A DNA stretch of 64,000 nt from [Phialemoniopsis] sp. UDSM-2020 (Eukaryota; Ascomycota; Sordariomycetes; Thyridiales; Thyridiaceae). How positions within the stretch are numbered: the stretch's first letter is position 1; each line of letters begins with the position of its first letter. Where the stretch lies: the NCBI GenBank assembly GCA_018873225.1, contig JAEILZ010000002.1, forward strand, positions 2,170,001 to 2,234,000. The letters are read 5' to 3'. Position numbers and translations under genes: made by a program. The notes below the pieces were generated by a model. That model worked only from the letters and a program-made list of their open reading frames with translations, ran no database searches and was not told where the DNA came from. Below are positions 1 through 11,472 of the stretch, piece by piece.

Positions 1-1174
1 CAGAAGGGTGGCCGTAAGTGCACCACTGTCCACTAGTCAAAATGGGCTAACGGGGTCACAGCGGTGAAGTATAAGCAGATTCCTGTGCCGAAGCCGGCTT
101 CGGACGAGGTCCTCATCAACATCAAGTACAGCGGTGTCTGCCATACGGATCTTCACGCTGTCAATGGCGATTGGCCGCTGGAGTCCAAGATGCCTCTCGT
201 CGGAGGCCACGAGGGCGCCGGTGTCGTGGTCGCACGTGGTGAGCTGGTCAAGGATGTGGAAATTGGCGATCACGTCGGCATCAAGTGGCTTCACGGCTCC
301 TGCATGAGCTGCGAGCAGTGCCGACAGTCCAACGAGTCGCTCTGCTCTTCGGCTGCTCTCTCGGGCTACACCGTCGACGGCTCGTTCCAGCAGTACGCAG
401 TTGGCAAGGCGGCGCACGTGGCGCGCATTCCCAAGGAGCTTGACCTCGCGGCTGTAGCACCGATCTTGTGCGCCGGTCTCACCGTGTACAAGGCGCTCAA
501 GACGTCCGGCGCCCGCCCTGGGCAGTACGTGGCCATCGCCGGAGCGGGTGGCGGCCTCGGCTCATATGCGATTCAGTACGCCAAGGCCATGGGGCTGCAC
601 GTCATTGCCCTCGACGGAGGCGACGACAAGCGCAAGAACTGCCTGGAGCTTGGGGCTGACACCTTTGTCGACTTCAAGACGTCCAAGGACACCGTCACCG
701 AGATCCGTGAAGCCTCGGGTGGATCGGGCCCCGACGCTGTGTTGCTTCTAGCCGCTAGCGAGAAGCCCTTCCAGGAGGCTAGTCAATATATCAAGAGCAA
801 GGGCACCATCGTCTGCGTTGGTCTGCCGGCCAATGCCTTTGTCAAGGCCCCTGTCTTTGACACAGTCGTTCGGTATGTACTCAGACTAAACCGTCCAACA
901 CTTTTCGATATGCATAGACTGACTCTTGGGAAAGTGAAATCAACATCAAGGGAAGTTACGTGGGCAACAGGCAGGATACTGCGGAGGCCATCGAGTTCTT
1001 CCGACAAGGCTTCATCAAGGCACCGTACAAGTAAGTGTTTGCGACTCGAGCATGTAAGGTGATTGCTAACATGTGGTATTCAGGGTTGTCGGCTTATCCG
1101 AGCTTCAGAGAGTGTATGACTTGATGCAACAAGGAAAGGTTGCTGGTCGTTATGTAGTAGACACCAGCAAATAG
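1..1174 (+). CDS. Zinc-dependent alcohol dehydrogenase, 5'-partial
   Basis: Medium-chain NAD-dependent alcohol dehydrogenase (alcohol to aldehyde, reversible; cytosolic or mitochondrial ADH1/ADH3 type). Model: join(<1..13, 62..872, 935..1030, 1084..1174), 336 residues visible; the first exon starts outside the window. The reading frame begins QKGG-P across the first intron, and every intron has a GTAAGT or GTATGT donor. Visible catalytic-zinc ligands are GVCHTD Cys, GGHEG His and the Cys of ILCAG. The structural-zinc lobe is C-x2-C-x2-C-x7-C ([15 protein letters not shown]). The nucleotide-binding fold has GAGGGLG. The protein ends in RYVVDTSK, as is normal for the family, so the 3' end is complete. 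Long frames on the opposite strand are shadows. A role in ethanol metabolism is inferred from the family, not shown here. Confidence 0.95.
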
Positions 1175-1888
1175 CGAGGGGCATACTAACCCCCGACTTG
1201 TATCAAAATTAACACGAGTTACAACGCGAAAATCAGTCTGACGGTGATACAATCCAGTTCGGAGTTGACTGCACCAGTTCGTGCTGTTACTTCATTCTGA
1301 ACCTCATTGGTCAATAGGGCAACAAAGCTTATCCATGTCTTCAGTAACGTGGGGTTCAGTTGAAAGCAACGACTTTTCTGTGCTACGGACCCCTTCCCCT
1401 CTGCACGTAGTGACGCGTACTCACCCTATCAACATCCATTCTCTAGGCGGCCTAGCTGCACCGTGGCACCGTATCGCTTGAAGGACCCAATCGTAGACGG
1501 CCGTGCATTTTGAATGCGGCTGTGCTCCAGGCATGGGAACCCCGCTCGTTTTGAGTGGTTGGGTCAAAAATTGATATAAGATGGCTTGCTTTGGTTGGCT
1601 GTTGAGGCGAGTCCCGTCAGCCTGATGGATGGGAGGGCTGTTTTTGTCACCGCTCCATACTCCCCCGCCCTTTCTTTTCCCTTACTTTGCATTTCCTCCC
1701 TGCATTGCAAGTTTCCAAGCCTTGGCTCCGAACCTTTCCCCTTGGCGACCTGCTCTATTGACGACCTCGGAGAGACTAGTGGCCGGATATTCTCCTGGTA
1801 CCTCTTCTCTGGCTAGGTGACTAAGTTCTTTGCGACGGTAGTCTGGCCTGTCAATATACTGATACGTATCTAGAAGCCCATCGAAATC
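1175..1888. other. Intergenic, no gene seen
   Basis: About 0.7 kb between the alcohol dehydrogenase stop and the next ATG. Short frames at 1281-1481 and 1586-1816 lack family resemblance and codon character. The CT-rich tract near 1660-1700 may be promoter of the downstream gene. Confidence 0.6.
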
Positions 1889-3994
1889 ATGTCTATCCAA
1901 CTCCAGTCTGACATTGGTGCCCTTGGTCTGCAGGGGTTGGGGGCCTTCAGCAACATCTTGGCAGCTCTCTTGACTGATAATGTCACCCCAATGGCAATGA
2001 TACAAATGGAGCAGCTTGGATCGCTCTTCCATGTGAATGGGCCCTATGCCTCCAAGGTCCCCGAGGCTTTGACCCGTCGTAGCGCCCACGTCATAGGCCG
2101 TCTGGCCTTGGCAGTTGGCTGGCGTACAGGCGACTCTGCCTCATACCTTGCTGAGTCTGCTGGGGGCCAAGCCGCGGCACTGCTTTCTGTCTGTCTTACC
2201 AACATACACAGAGCAAATCACGATGGAGAAATTCTCTCACGACTATGCGAAAATCTCTTGCCAAAGTCACTTCCAGTCGCGAGTATGGCTCATCTTGCAG
2301 ATGTTGCCATCCTCTTGGCTTCAAAGCTGAACCTCTTAGGTCTAGGAAATCTACTTGCGGAGCAGGCTGTCAGAGCTTTATCGGCATATAAACATATGGG
2401 GCTTACGGCTCCTCCAGATCTATTCGAATTTCCAACAGTTGAATGCATCGTCAGCCTCCTCGAGTCGGTCCATCGTCGTACTGGAAATGATTCTCTACTC
2501 CGCATAACAGGCTCTTCAGGGCTCATTCACATCATGGGGATGCTGCTTTTCATGTTCCCTCACGAGACAGTTGTGACTGTGGAATCGCTGATACTCTATG
2601 AGGGACCGAATCGTCGAATCATAGTGCAGATCTCCTCAACCGACCCGAATCAAATCCAGGTAGAGCAAATCCTTGGTCACCCGCCTTTCTTCAATATACC
2701 TATTATCAGGTCTGAACAGACCCAGTACGATCACCTTGAATATGCATTTGAGTGGCAAGCATGGCTTGCACGGAGGTTGGAACTCGAACTCGCCGCGAAT
2801 GAAGTGGTATGTACGCAACGCTTCCGTACATCTTGCTGTAACGCAATAGTCCTACTTGCGTCGAAGTACAGACTCGCACACAGGTCAGACTTTTTTGAAA
2901 TGTCCACTAGGACAATTGAGGCGCTTCTAGGACCATTTGCGAAGGACAAAATGGCACGAACCTGCGAAACCATACTTCTGGCGCGCCCAGAGTCATTCCA
3001 TGGCGATTTCCATACAGAGTGGGCACGTTTTCTGTCGTCTGTAGAAGAGCAATTCCAATCAGTACCTTGCTGGTGCTCTAATTGTCATTTTGAGCATGGT
3101 TGGGTCCGAGAAACAGAAATTGCGGTGGCATGTCTTCGTCAAGATCTTTGGCAAACTATCGGTCAAATTCTCGTAGCCGGCATCTACAGCTTCACTATTC
3201 GTGTCCGTGGTCCGGTTGCGGTATCGGCCAATCTCCCCGAGAACGATCTTCACAAGAGAGTACCAGAGCTCCAGACAAAAGTCTCCAAAGAAAGATATGG
3301 CCGGGACGACCCTGTACCCTTTGTCCTCAACGTTATAACCTCATTCTCGGCAAGAAGGAGCAGACACCAGCTTGGAGGAAGCTGGGGTTTCGGTTCGATC
3401 TTTCCTACAGTCTTAGAAACACTCGAGGTTGATGAAAGTGGAATGTTCAGTTTCGAATTGTTAGATGGGATGTTCTTTTATGGCAATCGAAGCTATCACA
3501 TGCTTGAGGGTCAAGGTAAACTTCGACTGAAAGCGACGAAGCCGCATGCGACGACTGCTCCACCCGCCTCTATCTGCCCATCGAATGCAGGAGAGCACTC
3601 CGACATTCAAGTCACCGTGAGGGAAGGCTACGAAAGGCTGATTCTTCAAGTGTCAGCACGTATGCTAGGCAGCTATGTCTCCATGGACATCTCCTCCTCT
3701 ATAGTGGCCTATGCACATCTTGAGACATCAAAGGAATGTGAGCATAAGCCGAATGCACCTCTCGGCGACTTATTTAGGGACAAAGTGGTTATTACAGGCG
3801 TGGATGCGCCTAGAGTATTAGCAGATCGAGATGATGAGCCAAAACTCTCCATGGCGATGGCTCGCGGGAACCGTCAGGCTCAACTTCTGTGCTGTGACAG
3901 GGGTTTTCGGAGTATGCTGCTGCAAGGGTGTTGTCTGGACTGTGGCTTCAAGCAAGCGAGGGAGGGTCATTATGATGTCCTGATCGTATCTTAG
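1889..3994 (+). CDS. Uncharacterised fungal protein, 701 residues
   Basis: Single uninterrupted reading frame of 701 codons, starting at an ATG at 1889 and ending in TAG. I do not recognise the family. There is no signal peptide and no clear membrane segment. The N-terminal 200 residues are rich in Leu and Ala and probably alpha-helical. The middle section (about 240-420) is mixed alpha/beta. The C-terminus is Cys-rich, with a CWCSNCHFEHGW patch near residue 395 and a Cys-dense tail ending in CCLDCGF near residue 685; these could bind metal. The absence of introns over 2.1 kb contrasts with most neighbours. It is a lone gene between an alcohol dehydrogenase and a NADAR-type protein, and the context gives no clue to function. 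Coding status rests on frame length and even amino-acid composition. Confidence 0.7.
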   Translation: MSIQLQSDIGALGLQGLGAFSNILAALLTDNVTPMAMIQMEQLGSLFHVNGPYASKVPEALTRRSAHVIGRLALAVGWRTGDSASYLAESAGGQAAALLSVCLTNIHRANHDGEILSRLCENLLPKSLPVASMAHLADVAILLASKLNLLGLGNLLAEQAVRALSAYKHMGLTAPPDLFEFPTVECIVSLLESVHRRTGNDSLLRITGSSGLIHIMGMLLFMFPHETVVTVESLILYEGPNRRIIVQISSTDPNQIQVEQILGHPPFFNIPIIRSEQTQYDHLEYAFEWQAWLARRLELELAANEVVCTQRFRTSCCNAIVLLASKYRLAHRSDFFEMSTRTIEALLGPFAKDKMARTCETILLARPESFHGDFHTEWARFLSSVEEQFQSVPCWCSNCHFEHGWVRETEIAVACLRQDLWQTIGQILVAGIYSFTIRVRGPVAVSANLPENDLHKRVPELQTKVSKERYGRDDPVPFVLNVITSFSARRSRHQLGGSWGFGSIFPTVLETLEVDESGMFSFELLDGMFFYGNRSYHMLEGQGKLRLKATKPHATTAPPASICPSNAGEHSDIQVTVREGYERLILQVSARMLGSYVSMDISSSIVAYAHLETSKECEHKPNAPLGDLFRDKVVITGVDAPRVLADRDDEPKLSMAMARGNRQAQLLCCDRGFRSMLLQGCCLDCGFKQAREGHYDVLIVS

Positions 3995-4542
3995 CATTCT
4001 CAAATAGGAAAAGGGTGATGGAAGGAATAGCGCAAGGGGCTCAGGGCGGCGCTTGACAGTATAGTCCGGAACACTGATGGGCTGGAGAAAGGCCTCGTCG
4101 ACAGGTCATGTTGACCAGCTCTTTCAATTTTGTCTCGTTCGTAATCATCCCCCCACGTCTGCAGGATTATGTTATATATTCATAAATAGAGCCAGAAAAT
4201 AACCCAGGTTAACGTCGGAACCTACAAGTAACTCATTCTTCTCGATAGTGTGGTTGGAGATGCAGCACACATGCATCTAGGAAAGAGCAGATTGATCTGA
4301 CCCCGTTCCAGTACCTTGGTTCAGACTCAGACTTAGTTTACATAACACCAAAAAAACATTCCGTGTGTAAATATTTATCTTTCATTTCCCCATTTCACTA
4401 CTCTGGTTCCATACATCACGCAAACCCTTGGTGGCAGTCTCCTGATGAGCACGATCCGAGCAGACACCAGCACAATCGAACTCCCAACACACCCACCCGC
4501 CCATCAACCACTAAGACTACAAACCACGAGACACACCCAAAC
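3995..4542. other. Intergenic, no gene seen
   Basis: Downstream region of the 701-residue gene and upstream region of the NADAR-like gene. The open frame reaches back to 4363, but only from a GTG and through Thr/Pro/His-rich, low-complexity translation, so it is taken as 5' untranslated sequence. Confidence 0.6.
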
Positions 4543-5151
4543 ATGCCAAACACCGACGAGCCCCTCTTCTTCTTCAAGCCCGACGAGCCCAACGGCGAAT
4601 TCTGCCAGTGGTACCCCTCGACCTTCACCGTGGCCAAGCAGACCATGTCCGCGATACTAGGCCACCCCGTCGACGAGGCCGACCCGGAAGGCTGGCAGCC
4701 CATCTACTTCAGCTGCGCGGAGCAGTTCATGATGTACTGCAAGGCCGGACGGTTCCGCGACGCGCAGACCCAGCGGCGCGTCATGGCGACGCGCGACCCC
4801 AAGGAGCAGAAGCGTCTGGGCCGCCTGATAGACGGTTTCGACGCGGCGAGCTGGGACGAGGTCAAGAGCGAGGTCGTGGTCGCGGGCAACATGGCCAAGT
4901 TCGGGCAGAACCCGAGTCTCAAGACCTTACTTCTGGGTACGGGGGACAGGCTCCTGGCTGAGGCTGCATCATTGGACCGGGTGTGGGGAATCGGGTACAC
5001 TGCACGGGAGGCCATGGTATTTAGAGATGATTGGGGGGAGAACAGGTTGGGAAAGGCACTGATGGAAGTGAGGAAGAAGCTACGGGAAGAAGAGCAAGAG
5101 GGAAAGGAGGCTACGAGCCTCGATAAGACAGAGACGGCACAGGGTGAATAG
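4543..5151 (+). CDS. NADAR/YbiA-like (DUF1768) protein
   Basis: 202-residue protein of the NADAR superfamily (YbiA / riboflavin-biosynthesis RibX type), which acts on N-glycosidic bonds in ribose-containing compounds such as riboflavin intermediates or ADP-ribosyl adducts. Family hallmarks are visible: an FCQWYPSTF opening, the YFSCAEQFMMYCKA block (the S-x-E-Q-F/Y-M core with the conserved Glu), a central KFGQNPSLKTLLLGTG motif, and the VWGIGY plus WGENRLGKALMEVR end motif. The start at 4543 is the only ATG; it has A at -3, and the family homology begins right after it. The C-terminal 25 residues are an acidic tail. No intron. A likely role is cleaning up damaged or toxic nucleotide-type metabolites; the exact substrate is unknown. 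Confidence 0.88.
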   Translation: MPNTDEPLFFFKPDEPNGEFCQWYPSTFTVAKQTMSAILGHPVDEADPEGWQPIYFSCAEQFMMYCKAGRFRDAQTQRRVMATRDPKEQKRLGRLIDGFDAASWDEVKSEVVVAGNMAKFGQNPSLKTLLLGTGDRLLAEAASLDRVWGIGYTAREAMVFRDDWGENRLGKALMEVRKKLREEEQEGKEATSLDKTETAQGE

Positions 5152-5274
5152 GGTCTTGCTTAATCATGATTCTCATTGACTTGACATTGATAATTGTAAC
5201 AATCCCAGAACACCAAGACAGGTATCATATACATCTGCTGTAATCCTACAATAAGCACAACTTCGTAAGCGACA

Positions 5275-7589
5275 TCACCAGGCCTCCCACTTCTGTCCAC
5301 CCATGGCTACCAGCCTGTTGAACAACTCATCTCTGAGCGGGCAGGCCGTGATCTTGTAAGTCTCGCCGCTCGTCGTCTTGATCTCCAGACCGTCGGCAAC
5401 CTCGCGGTCCAACGACCAGCCCACAACTAGCTTAGCCTTCCAACCGTAACCACCAATCTTCTTGAGTTCCGTAATGTCGGCTACCGCAATGGTCCAGAGG
5501 GGATGCAAGTCTTCGCGCTCCTTGGTGCCGATCTTTTCGATGGTAGAATCGGTGCTGAAAGCGACGGCAGGGATAGTGGCTGCGGTACTGATGTATGCAT
5601 GGCCCTTCTTGCCGTTACATCGAGCCTTGAACTCGACGGGACCCGATGTGAGGTCATCACCAGGGCGAGGCACGACACCGAGGCGATCCTTGGCGTGATG
5701 AGACCCAATCTTGGCACGGACGGTATCAGTGCCAATAGCAGTCTTGACCGCGCCCTTGGTGGTGCCTTTGAAGAAGCCCAGAATCTTGCTACCGGCTTTG
5801 CCGTGCTTGGAGGTCTTGGCAGCATCAATGTCGGCACCATCCGTCTCGTGAGCCACAGTGGGATCGTGCTGCATCGCTGCATCGAGCTCTGCATCTGTGG
5901 CATTTAGGGGTGGCTCAGCTCCAGTGGCACGAAGATCATCGTCCGTGACTTGGGCGGGCTTCTCAGGAGGCGGCTGGTCAACACGTGGAGGCGGAGGGAG
6001 AGGTGCTTTGTTGGCTTCACCGACTCGGAGTAGGGTGATTGTAAGCTGTGCATTAGTCGGGACGCCCTTGAGCAGAGTGCTTTTCGATTTGTTAGCAATT
6101 GTCTTAAAAAAGACCTTTCCAAGCGTAGACCTACTTTCTGAGTTCAAGAAGCTTCTGCCAGTTGGGAACGGTGCGATTAAGCCAGTCGAGACCACGGGAG
6201 ATGACCGGATCGCCAAAGAAACCAAATCCAATGCCGAAGGTGACACCCTTCATAAACATGTAAGACGTCACGAACAGGGAAATTCCAAACAGAGGCATGA
6301 ACACCGCGGCAAGACGTAGCCGGTACGTCTCTTGTGGGAAGGGAGGAGTCGGGGATAGGGCACTGAACATCACCAGTTAGCCAACCATCGATATGAAAAT
6401 AGCAAGACGCAGAACACATACTTTCCAAATCGCTCCCAGGTATCGGTAAAGTCGGCGATTCCATGCATGATAGGCCTCATCTTGGTCCACATGGCAGTCT
6501 CTACGGGCACCTTGGTCTTGTCGTGCTTGGCAGAGGCCTTTTGTCCCTCGGCGGCGTCCTTGGCATCTGCCGCTCCGACTGCGAGGGCAGTCGGGTCAGG
6601 GGCTGCGTCTTGTGCGCCTTCTTCGCCCGCGTCTGGATCGCCTTGAGGATGCTTACCGGTAGCGCTGCTGAGAGCCACGGACGCGATGCTGCTCACGAAG
6701 TTGCTGGCTTCCTTCTCGACAGCCTCGCCCTTGTGGTTCTCAGGCGCTCCGGTGGCGCTGTCATGGCTGCCGAGGACTCCGGACTTGGGCTTCTGCACTC
6801 CTCCAGACTTGGCATCAACAAGGGCCAAGGGTGCAGGTGGAAAGAGGAACTCTCGGGACGGAGGGTAGGCAATGAGGGCGATCACCGTGGCCGAGACTAG
6901 CGGTACAATCAGGTCAAAGATCCAGGCAACGAAGTAGACCTGTCAAGGGGTTAGTCTGTGATATGCGTACTTGATGTGGACATTGGTACGTACCCCACAG
7001 AACCAGGCGGTGCGCTTGGTCTCTCGCCACGAACGTAAACGGGCGATGTGCTTGACGACACCTAGAATACCAACAATCACGGTCATGTACAAACGCTCAA
7101 CATTTGAGCGCAATTTGTCGGGCGAGAATTCTTCCTCGTCTGCGATGTTGAGGTCGAGGTTTCCGGGAACAGCGTATGGATAGGTCTTGACATGGTACAT
7201 TTGCTAGACAATTGTTAGCACAACTGCATGGGATTTTATTATGCGATCTCCCTTACTTTGTTGAAACGGCGGACGAGTAGCCAGAACTCCTCATTACTAA
7301 TACCGCCTACAAGGGGTGCAGCGATGTCTTGCTTCTTTTCGTTCCAGCCGAGATCCTGAACTTCCTTGTCGTGGTCCAGCTGGGCCACGCCTTTAGCAGC
7401 ATGGTCGTCTGTCGCAAGCGCATGTGACAAGGACGGATCGTCTTGCAGGGTTTTGGCTGTCTCTTTCTTTCCCGGATCAGTCACAGGCGAGGTGTCGTGC
7501 GGGATAGGTAAGATGTCCAACAGGCCAGTCCCGGGGCCGCTGTCGCCAGTGGCCGGGTTGTCGGGCCTCTCGCCCTCGGTCGATGCCAT
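5275..7589 (-). CDS. DUF3292 family membrane protein
   Basis: Five exons: complement(join(5275..6079, 6135..6362, 6422..6939, 6994..7203, 7257..7589)), 697 residues, all phases consistent. It matches the fungal DUF3292 family: the N-terminal disordered region leads to GWNEK and RRFNKQMYHVK, then a DLNIADEEEFSPDKLRSN core. Hydrophobic segments follow (YFVAWIFDLIVPLVSATVIA and AVFMPLFGISLFVTSYMF), separated by a long Ala/Asp/Gly-rich loop. The C-terminal 200 residues form a GRAM/PH-like domain with alternating strands (AYISTAATIPAVAFST, ADITELKKIGGYGWKAKL). That layout suggests a lipid-binding, membrane-anchored protein, possibly at a contact site or in the ER; this is an inference. Start ATG at 7589. 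Confidence 0.9.
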
Positions 7590-8414
7590 CGTGGGAGGTC
7601 GCTATGGCGGTGCGAAGCTAGGGGAATTCACACGAGGCTGTCTGTGATGGGACTGACGATGGCAAAGAGCAGCAGTTGTTTACAGAGATGATGGTAATTC
7701 CACCGCGAGCACCGAGACAAAGGGCAGGTCCAATCTATCTGTATGTCTTGGGAAGCTGTCATGACGTCGATGGCTGGAGCCCACCTTCCCGGATCTTGGC
7801 TGTGCTAGCAGATCACGGTGACGCAGTGCCAGCGCGCTAATTCTGGCTTCTGCAACGCCTGTCTCTTAGCTGGTTTCTCTTCTCAGTCTAGGCGGACCAA
7901 CGTCAGGTCCACATGGCTGGAGGTCAAAGGAAAATCCCAGTGAAGGCATTACGCGTATTGGTTCAATCAGTCAAAGAGCTGAAATGTGCTGGACATGGGC
8001 ATTTGCTCAGCTTGCATCCCAAACCGGACCCTGGATTGTGAACTGTCGTCCCTGGTGGACCATCCTTTCCTTGCAAGGTCGTACCCGCCTGGAGATCCTG
8101 GCCCGGTCGGTACTGGGGAAGATCGATGATCGCCCTTCGATCCCGTCTTGCTGCCAAGCGATCCACCATTTTGGTGAACCACACAGCCGTCAGTTCGCTG
8201 ATGCTCCAGCTGATCTCACCGTGACGTTATGCATTCAGTGGGGAGACAGCATTTTTGCCATTTGTAAGACGATACGATAGGCAGTTGACAACATGTGAAA
8301 TATGTGCGAAAGCTGGTAAAAATTGTGCTTTTTAGGTGTTTATTTGCTATTTACCAGGTACTGTAGATTGCATTTCTTCATTCAAGCATTGGCAGATCAT
8401 CCAGGGACGGCAAA
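7590..8414. other. Divergent intergenic region, no gene seen
   Basis: Separates the DUF3292 gene (minus) from mannose-6-phosphate isomerase (plus), so it holds both promoters. Overlapping frames at 7963-8280 on both strands have no family resemblance and were not called. Confidence 0.6.
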
Positions 8415-9693
8415 ATGACATCTCTCGTCTTCCAGCTAAGCGGTACGTGTAACAACTACCCATGGGGTAAGAAGGGCAAGCAATCACTCGCGGCTCAGCT
8501 CTGCGCCCGGACGCCAGGGACGGATTTCAAGATCGAGGATGATCAGTTCTACTCCGAGATGTGGTTTGGGGACTACCCCGACTTCCCGGCCCGCGTCTTG
8601 GAGACGGGTGAGCCATTGAAGGATGCCCTCAACAAGAACAAAGAGAAGCTTCTCGGGAAGAAAGTAATGGAGCATTACGATGCGCAACTACCATTTTTAC
8701 CAAAGGTACGATCCTTGGGCACCTCAATCGAAGCATGTGCACACCTCTAACGACTTTCAGATCCTCTCCATCCAAAAGGCCCTGCCGCTGCAAATACACC
8801 CGAACAAGGAGCTGTCGGCCAAGCTCCACAAGGAGAACCCGGACAAGTTCACCGATCCCAACCACAAGCCCGAGATCGCCGTCGCCCTCTCCAAGTTCGA
8901 GGTCTTCGCCGGCTTCAAGCCGCTCGACCAGATCGCGCCCCTGTTCAACCTACCCGAGCTCAAGCAGTTCATCCCCCAGCAGTCCGACGCCGACTGGACC
9001 GACGACACCCTGCGCGAGGTCACACGCGCCATCCTCAAGACCGACGAGGCCACCATAAAAAAGGCGCAGGACGCCCTGCTGTCCGCCGACAAGGCCAAAT
9101 CAGCTAAAGCCGACGCGGCGTACATCCAAGACGTCCTGCCGCGCCTGCGCGCGCAGTACGGCAGCCAGGACCCGGGCGCCCTCGTGGCGCTGCTGTGCAT
9201 GAACTTCCTCGTCTTCGACCCCCTGGACGCCATCTACATCCCGCAGGACGGCATCCACGCCTACCTGTCGGGCAACATTGTCGAGTGCATGGCGCGCAGC
9301 AACAACGTGCTCAACACGGGCTTCTGCCCGCCCGCCGACCGCGACAGCGTCGACATGTTTGCCGACACGCTGACGTTTCGCGCGCACAGCCGCGACGACG
9401 TCTACCTGCCGAGCCAAGAGTGGGGAAAGAGCAGCACCGGCAAGACGGTGGTGTACAAGCCCGAGCTGAGCGAGTTTGACATGCTGCGGGCGGACCTCAA
9501 GCCCGGCGACTCGGACGAGCTGTCCGAGTGCGACGGGCCGGGAGTCATGATCGTGACGCAAGGGCACGGCAAGATGGAGGCGGACGGAAAGACGTTTGAG
9601 CTGACGGAGGGCTTCATATTCTTCGTCGCTCCTGGTGTCAAGGTAAAATGGGAAACGGAAACAGGCATGCAGATCTTCATGGCTGTCGTGTAA
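8415..9693 (+). CDS. manA/PMI40: Mannose-6-phosphate isomerase
   Basis: Type I phosphomannose isomerase converting fructose-6-phosphate to mannose-6-phosphate, the entry to GDP-mannose for cell-wall mannan and glycosylation; cytosolic, zinc-dependent. Two exons, join(8415..8705, 8761..9693), 407 residues. The N-terminus carries GTCNNYPWG. Zinc-site motifs are LPLQIHPNKELS (Gln and His ligands), a Glu in PNHKPEIAVAL, and the His of DGIHAYLSGNIVECMA. The family signature continues with ARSNNVLNTG. The intron lies just before ILSIQKALPL, with a GTACGA donor and a TTTCAG acceptor. Coding sequence is strongly GC-rich with C at third positions, suggesting high expression. Long antisense frames over this gene are shadows. 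Confidence 0.96.
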
Positions 9694-10022
9694 ATCTAGC
9701 CCTGGAGCGATCGAGACCGAGAGCGTAGAACTCGAGACACAACCGTCACAGAAAATTGTAAATAGCACACGAATCGCATGATGAGAATTGGACCGTGGGT
9801 TCGCTTTCTGAATCGTTGCGATGTTGCATGAGGCTGCTAGAGTATGTCTACACAAAAAAGTCCTTCGCATCTAAATCGGTCCACATGCACAGTGGAACAG
9901 CCATCTCCCTCCGCAGGATTGATCCCGTACAGGTTTTAGAAAATGGCATCGCTAAAGAAAACAGCATGGAAAGCAGTCGAGCAGTTGGGTATCTCGTTTC
10001 TCGTTCACGTCACAGGGCTCCT
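9694..10022. other. Convergent 3' region
   Basis: Space between the stops of mannose-6-phosphate isomerase (plus) and glutamine synthetase (minus). It probably holds both 3' ends and poly(A) sites; nothing else is seen. Confidence 0.6.
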
Positions 10023-11472
10023 TCACTCCTTGACAGCGCCGAAACAAGTCTCCATCATGATGCCGCAGATGCTGTAGGGGTCGGCGTTGGACGCGGGCCG
10101 CCTGTCCTCGAAGTAGCCGTAGCCCTTGGCGGCGCACTCGCGGGGGATACGAATGCTGGCGCCACGGTTGGCGACGCCGTAGGTGAACGAGTCGATGGCG
10201 CCCGTCTCGTGGCGGCCGGTCAAGCGGAGCTCGTTGTTCTCGCCGTACACGGCGATGTGCTCCTTGTGGCGGCCCGACAGCTTCTGGATGGCCTCCTCGA
10301 TGTACTTCATGCCGCCCTCCTTGCGCATCTCCTCGGTCGAGAAGTTGGAGTGCAGACCCGCGCCGTTCCAGTCGCCTGGAATCGGCTTAGGGTGGAAGCT
10401 AACCTTAGCACCGAACTCCTCGGCGACGCGAGAGAGGAGGAATCGAGCAATCCAGAGGTGGTCGCCCATCTCGATACCCTCGCAGGGGCCGACTTGGAAC
10501 TCCCACTGGGCAGGCATGACCTCAGCGTTGGTGCCCGAAATCTTGACACCAGCGTAGAGACAAGCCTTGTAGTGGGCCTCGACGATGTCCCTCTGGACGA
10601 CCTTGCCGGCACCGACACCGCAGTAGTATGGGCCTGAAATGATCAAATCAGTGTCAAGTCGCGCGAAGTCAGGTGCGATTTTGGCTTACCCTGAGGAGCG
10701 GGGAAACCGTTGGTGGGCCAGCCATATGGCCTATCATCGAGGTCGAGAAGGGTGTACTCTTGCTCGAGGCCAAACCAAGGCTTGTGGCTGGCATGGGTGT
10801 CCATCAGCTTGGCGCACTCATGGCGGTTGTTGAACTTGTTGGGGGTGCCATCGGCGTTCCAGCATTCTGCAAGGACAATGATGTTGCCGCCGCTGACACG
10901 GAAAGGGTCGGGGAAAACAGCCGCGGGCTTCAGGTAGACATCGCTGTTGTCACCGGGGGCCTGGTTGGTCGATGAGCCGTCGAAGTTCCACGTGGGAAGG
11001 TCTTCCGGGGTGTAGACACCGCCAGCCTTTGCGTCGAGGGTCTGATAGCAATCTCGTTAGCTCCAAATCTCCCGTGTAAGATGTTGTGGAGGCGTGACAA
11101 GCTGCAGGCTCCTTCGTGCTGTGCCAAGGACGCAGGTACCGAATTCCCTATCTCGCAGCGCTCGATGTGGGGGGTTTTGGTGGACGCCGCCCAGCGATTT
11201 GGGTGGGTTTGCGCTTGCAGCTTGGACCGCGGGCAAAGTCGGGAGTGGGCCAGCCACACACGAAAGCGCCTCTTTCTTATCTCTTGACGGCGATGGGTGG
11301 GGAGAGAACCGCGAGAACAAATCCGGGGAAAAATACTCACTCTTGACTTGGATCGGGTGCCGCCCTCTGCGTCAATCCAGACATACTCGGCCATAATCTT
11401 GCCTCGCTGATCGAGGTCGAGATACTTTTTCAAGTTCTCAGTGTAGGTCTTGAAGGACTCCTTGGTCGCCAT
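10023..11472 (-). CDS. glnA: Glutamine synthetase (type II)
   Basis: ATP-dependent ligation of ammonium to glutamate; the central nitrogen-assimilation enzyme, a cytosolic decamer. Model: complement(join(10023..10633, 10690..11041, 11341..11472)), 364 residues, close to the eukaryotic norm of about 360-370. Motifs: [13 protein letters not shown] (substrate loop), [11 protein letters not shown] (metal Glu), the [19 protein letters not shown] block, and [18 protein letters not shown] with the ATP-binding residues. It ends in [10 protein letters not shown]. The first intron is long for this genome (299 bp, 11042-11340); the second is 56 bp. The 5' flank is unusually long and gene-free, which would fit a complex nitrogen-regulated promoter, though I did not identify specific sites. 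Confidence 0.97.

Noticed and set aside
9100..9870. 256-codon minus-strand frame over mannose-6-phosphate isomerase
   Set aside because: Antisense shadow; Val/Arg/His/Asp-rich translation typical of reversed GC-rich codons.
9795..10637. 280-codon plus-strand frame over glutamine synthetase
   Set aside because: Antisense shadow of the GC-rich third-position pattern of the glutamine synthetase exon; no family resemblance.
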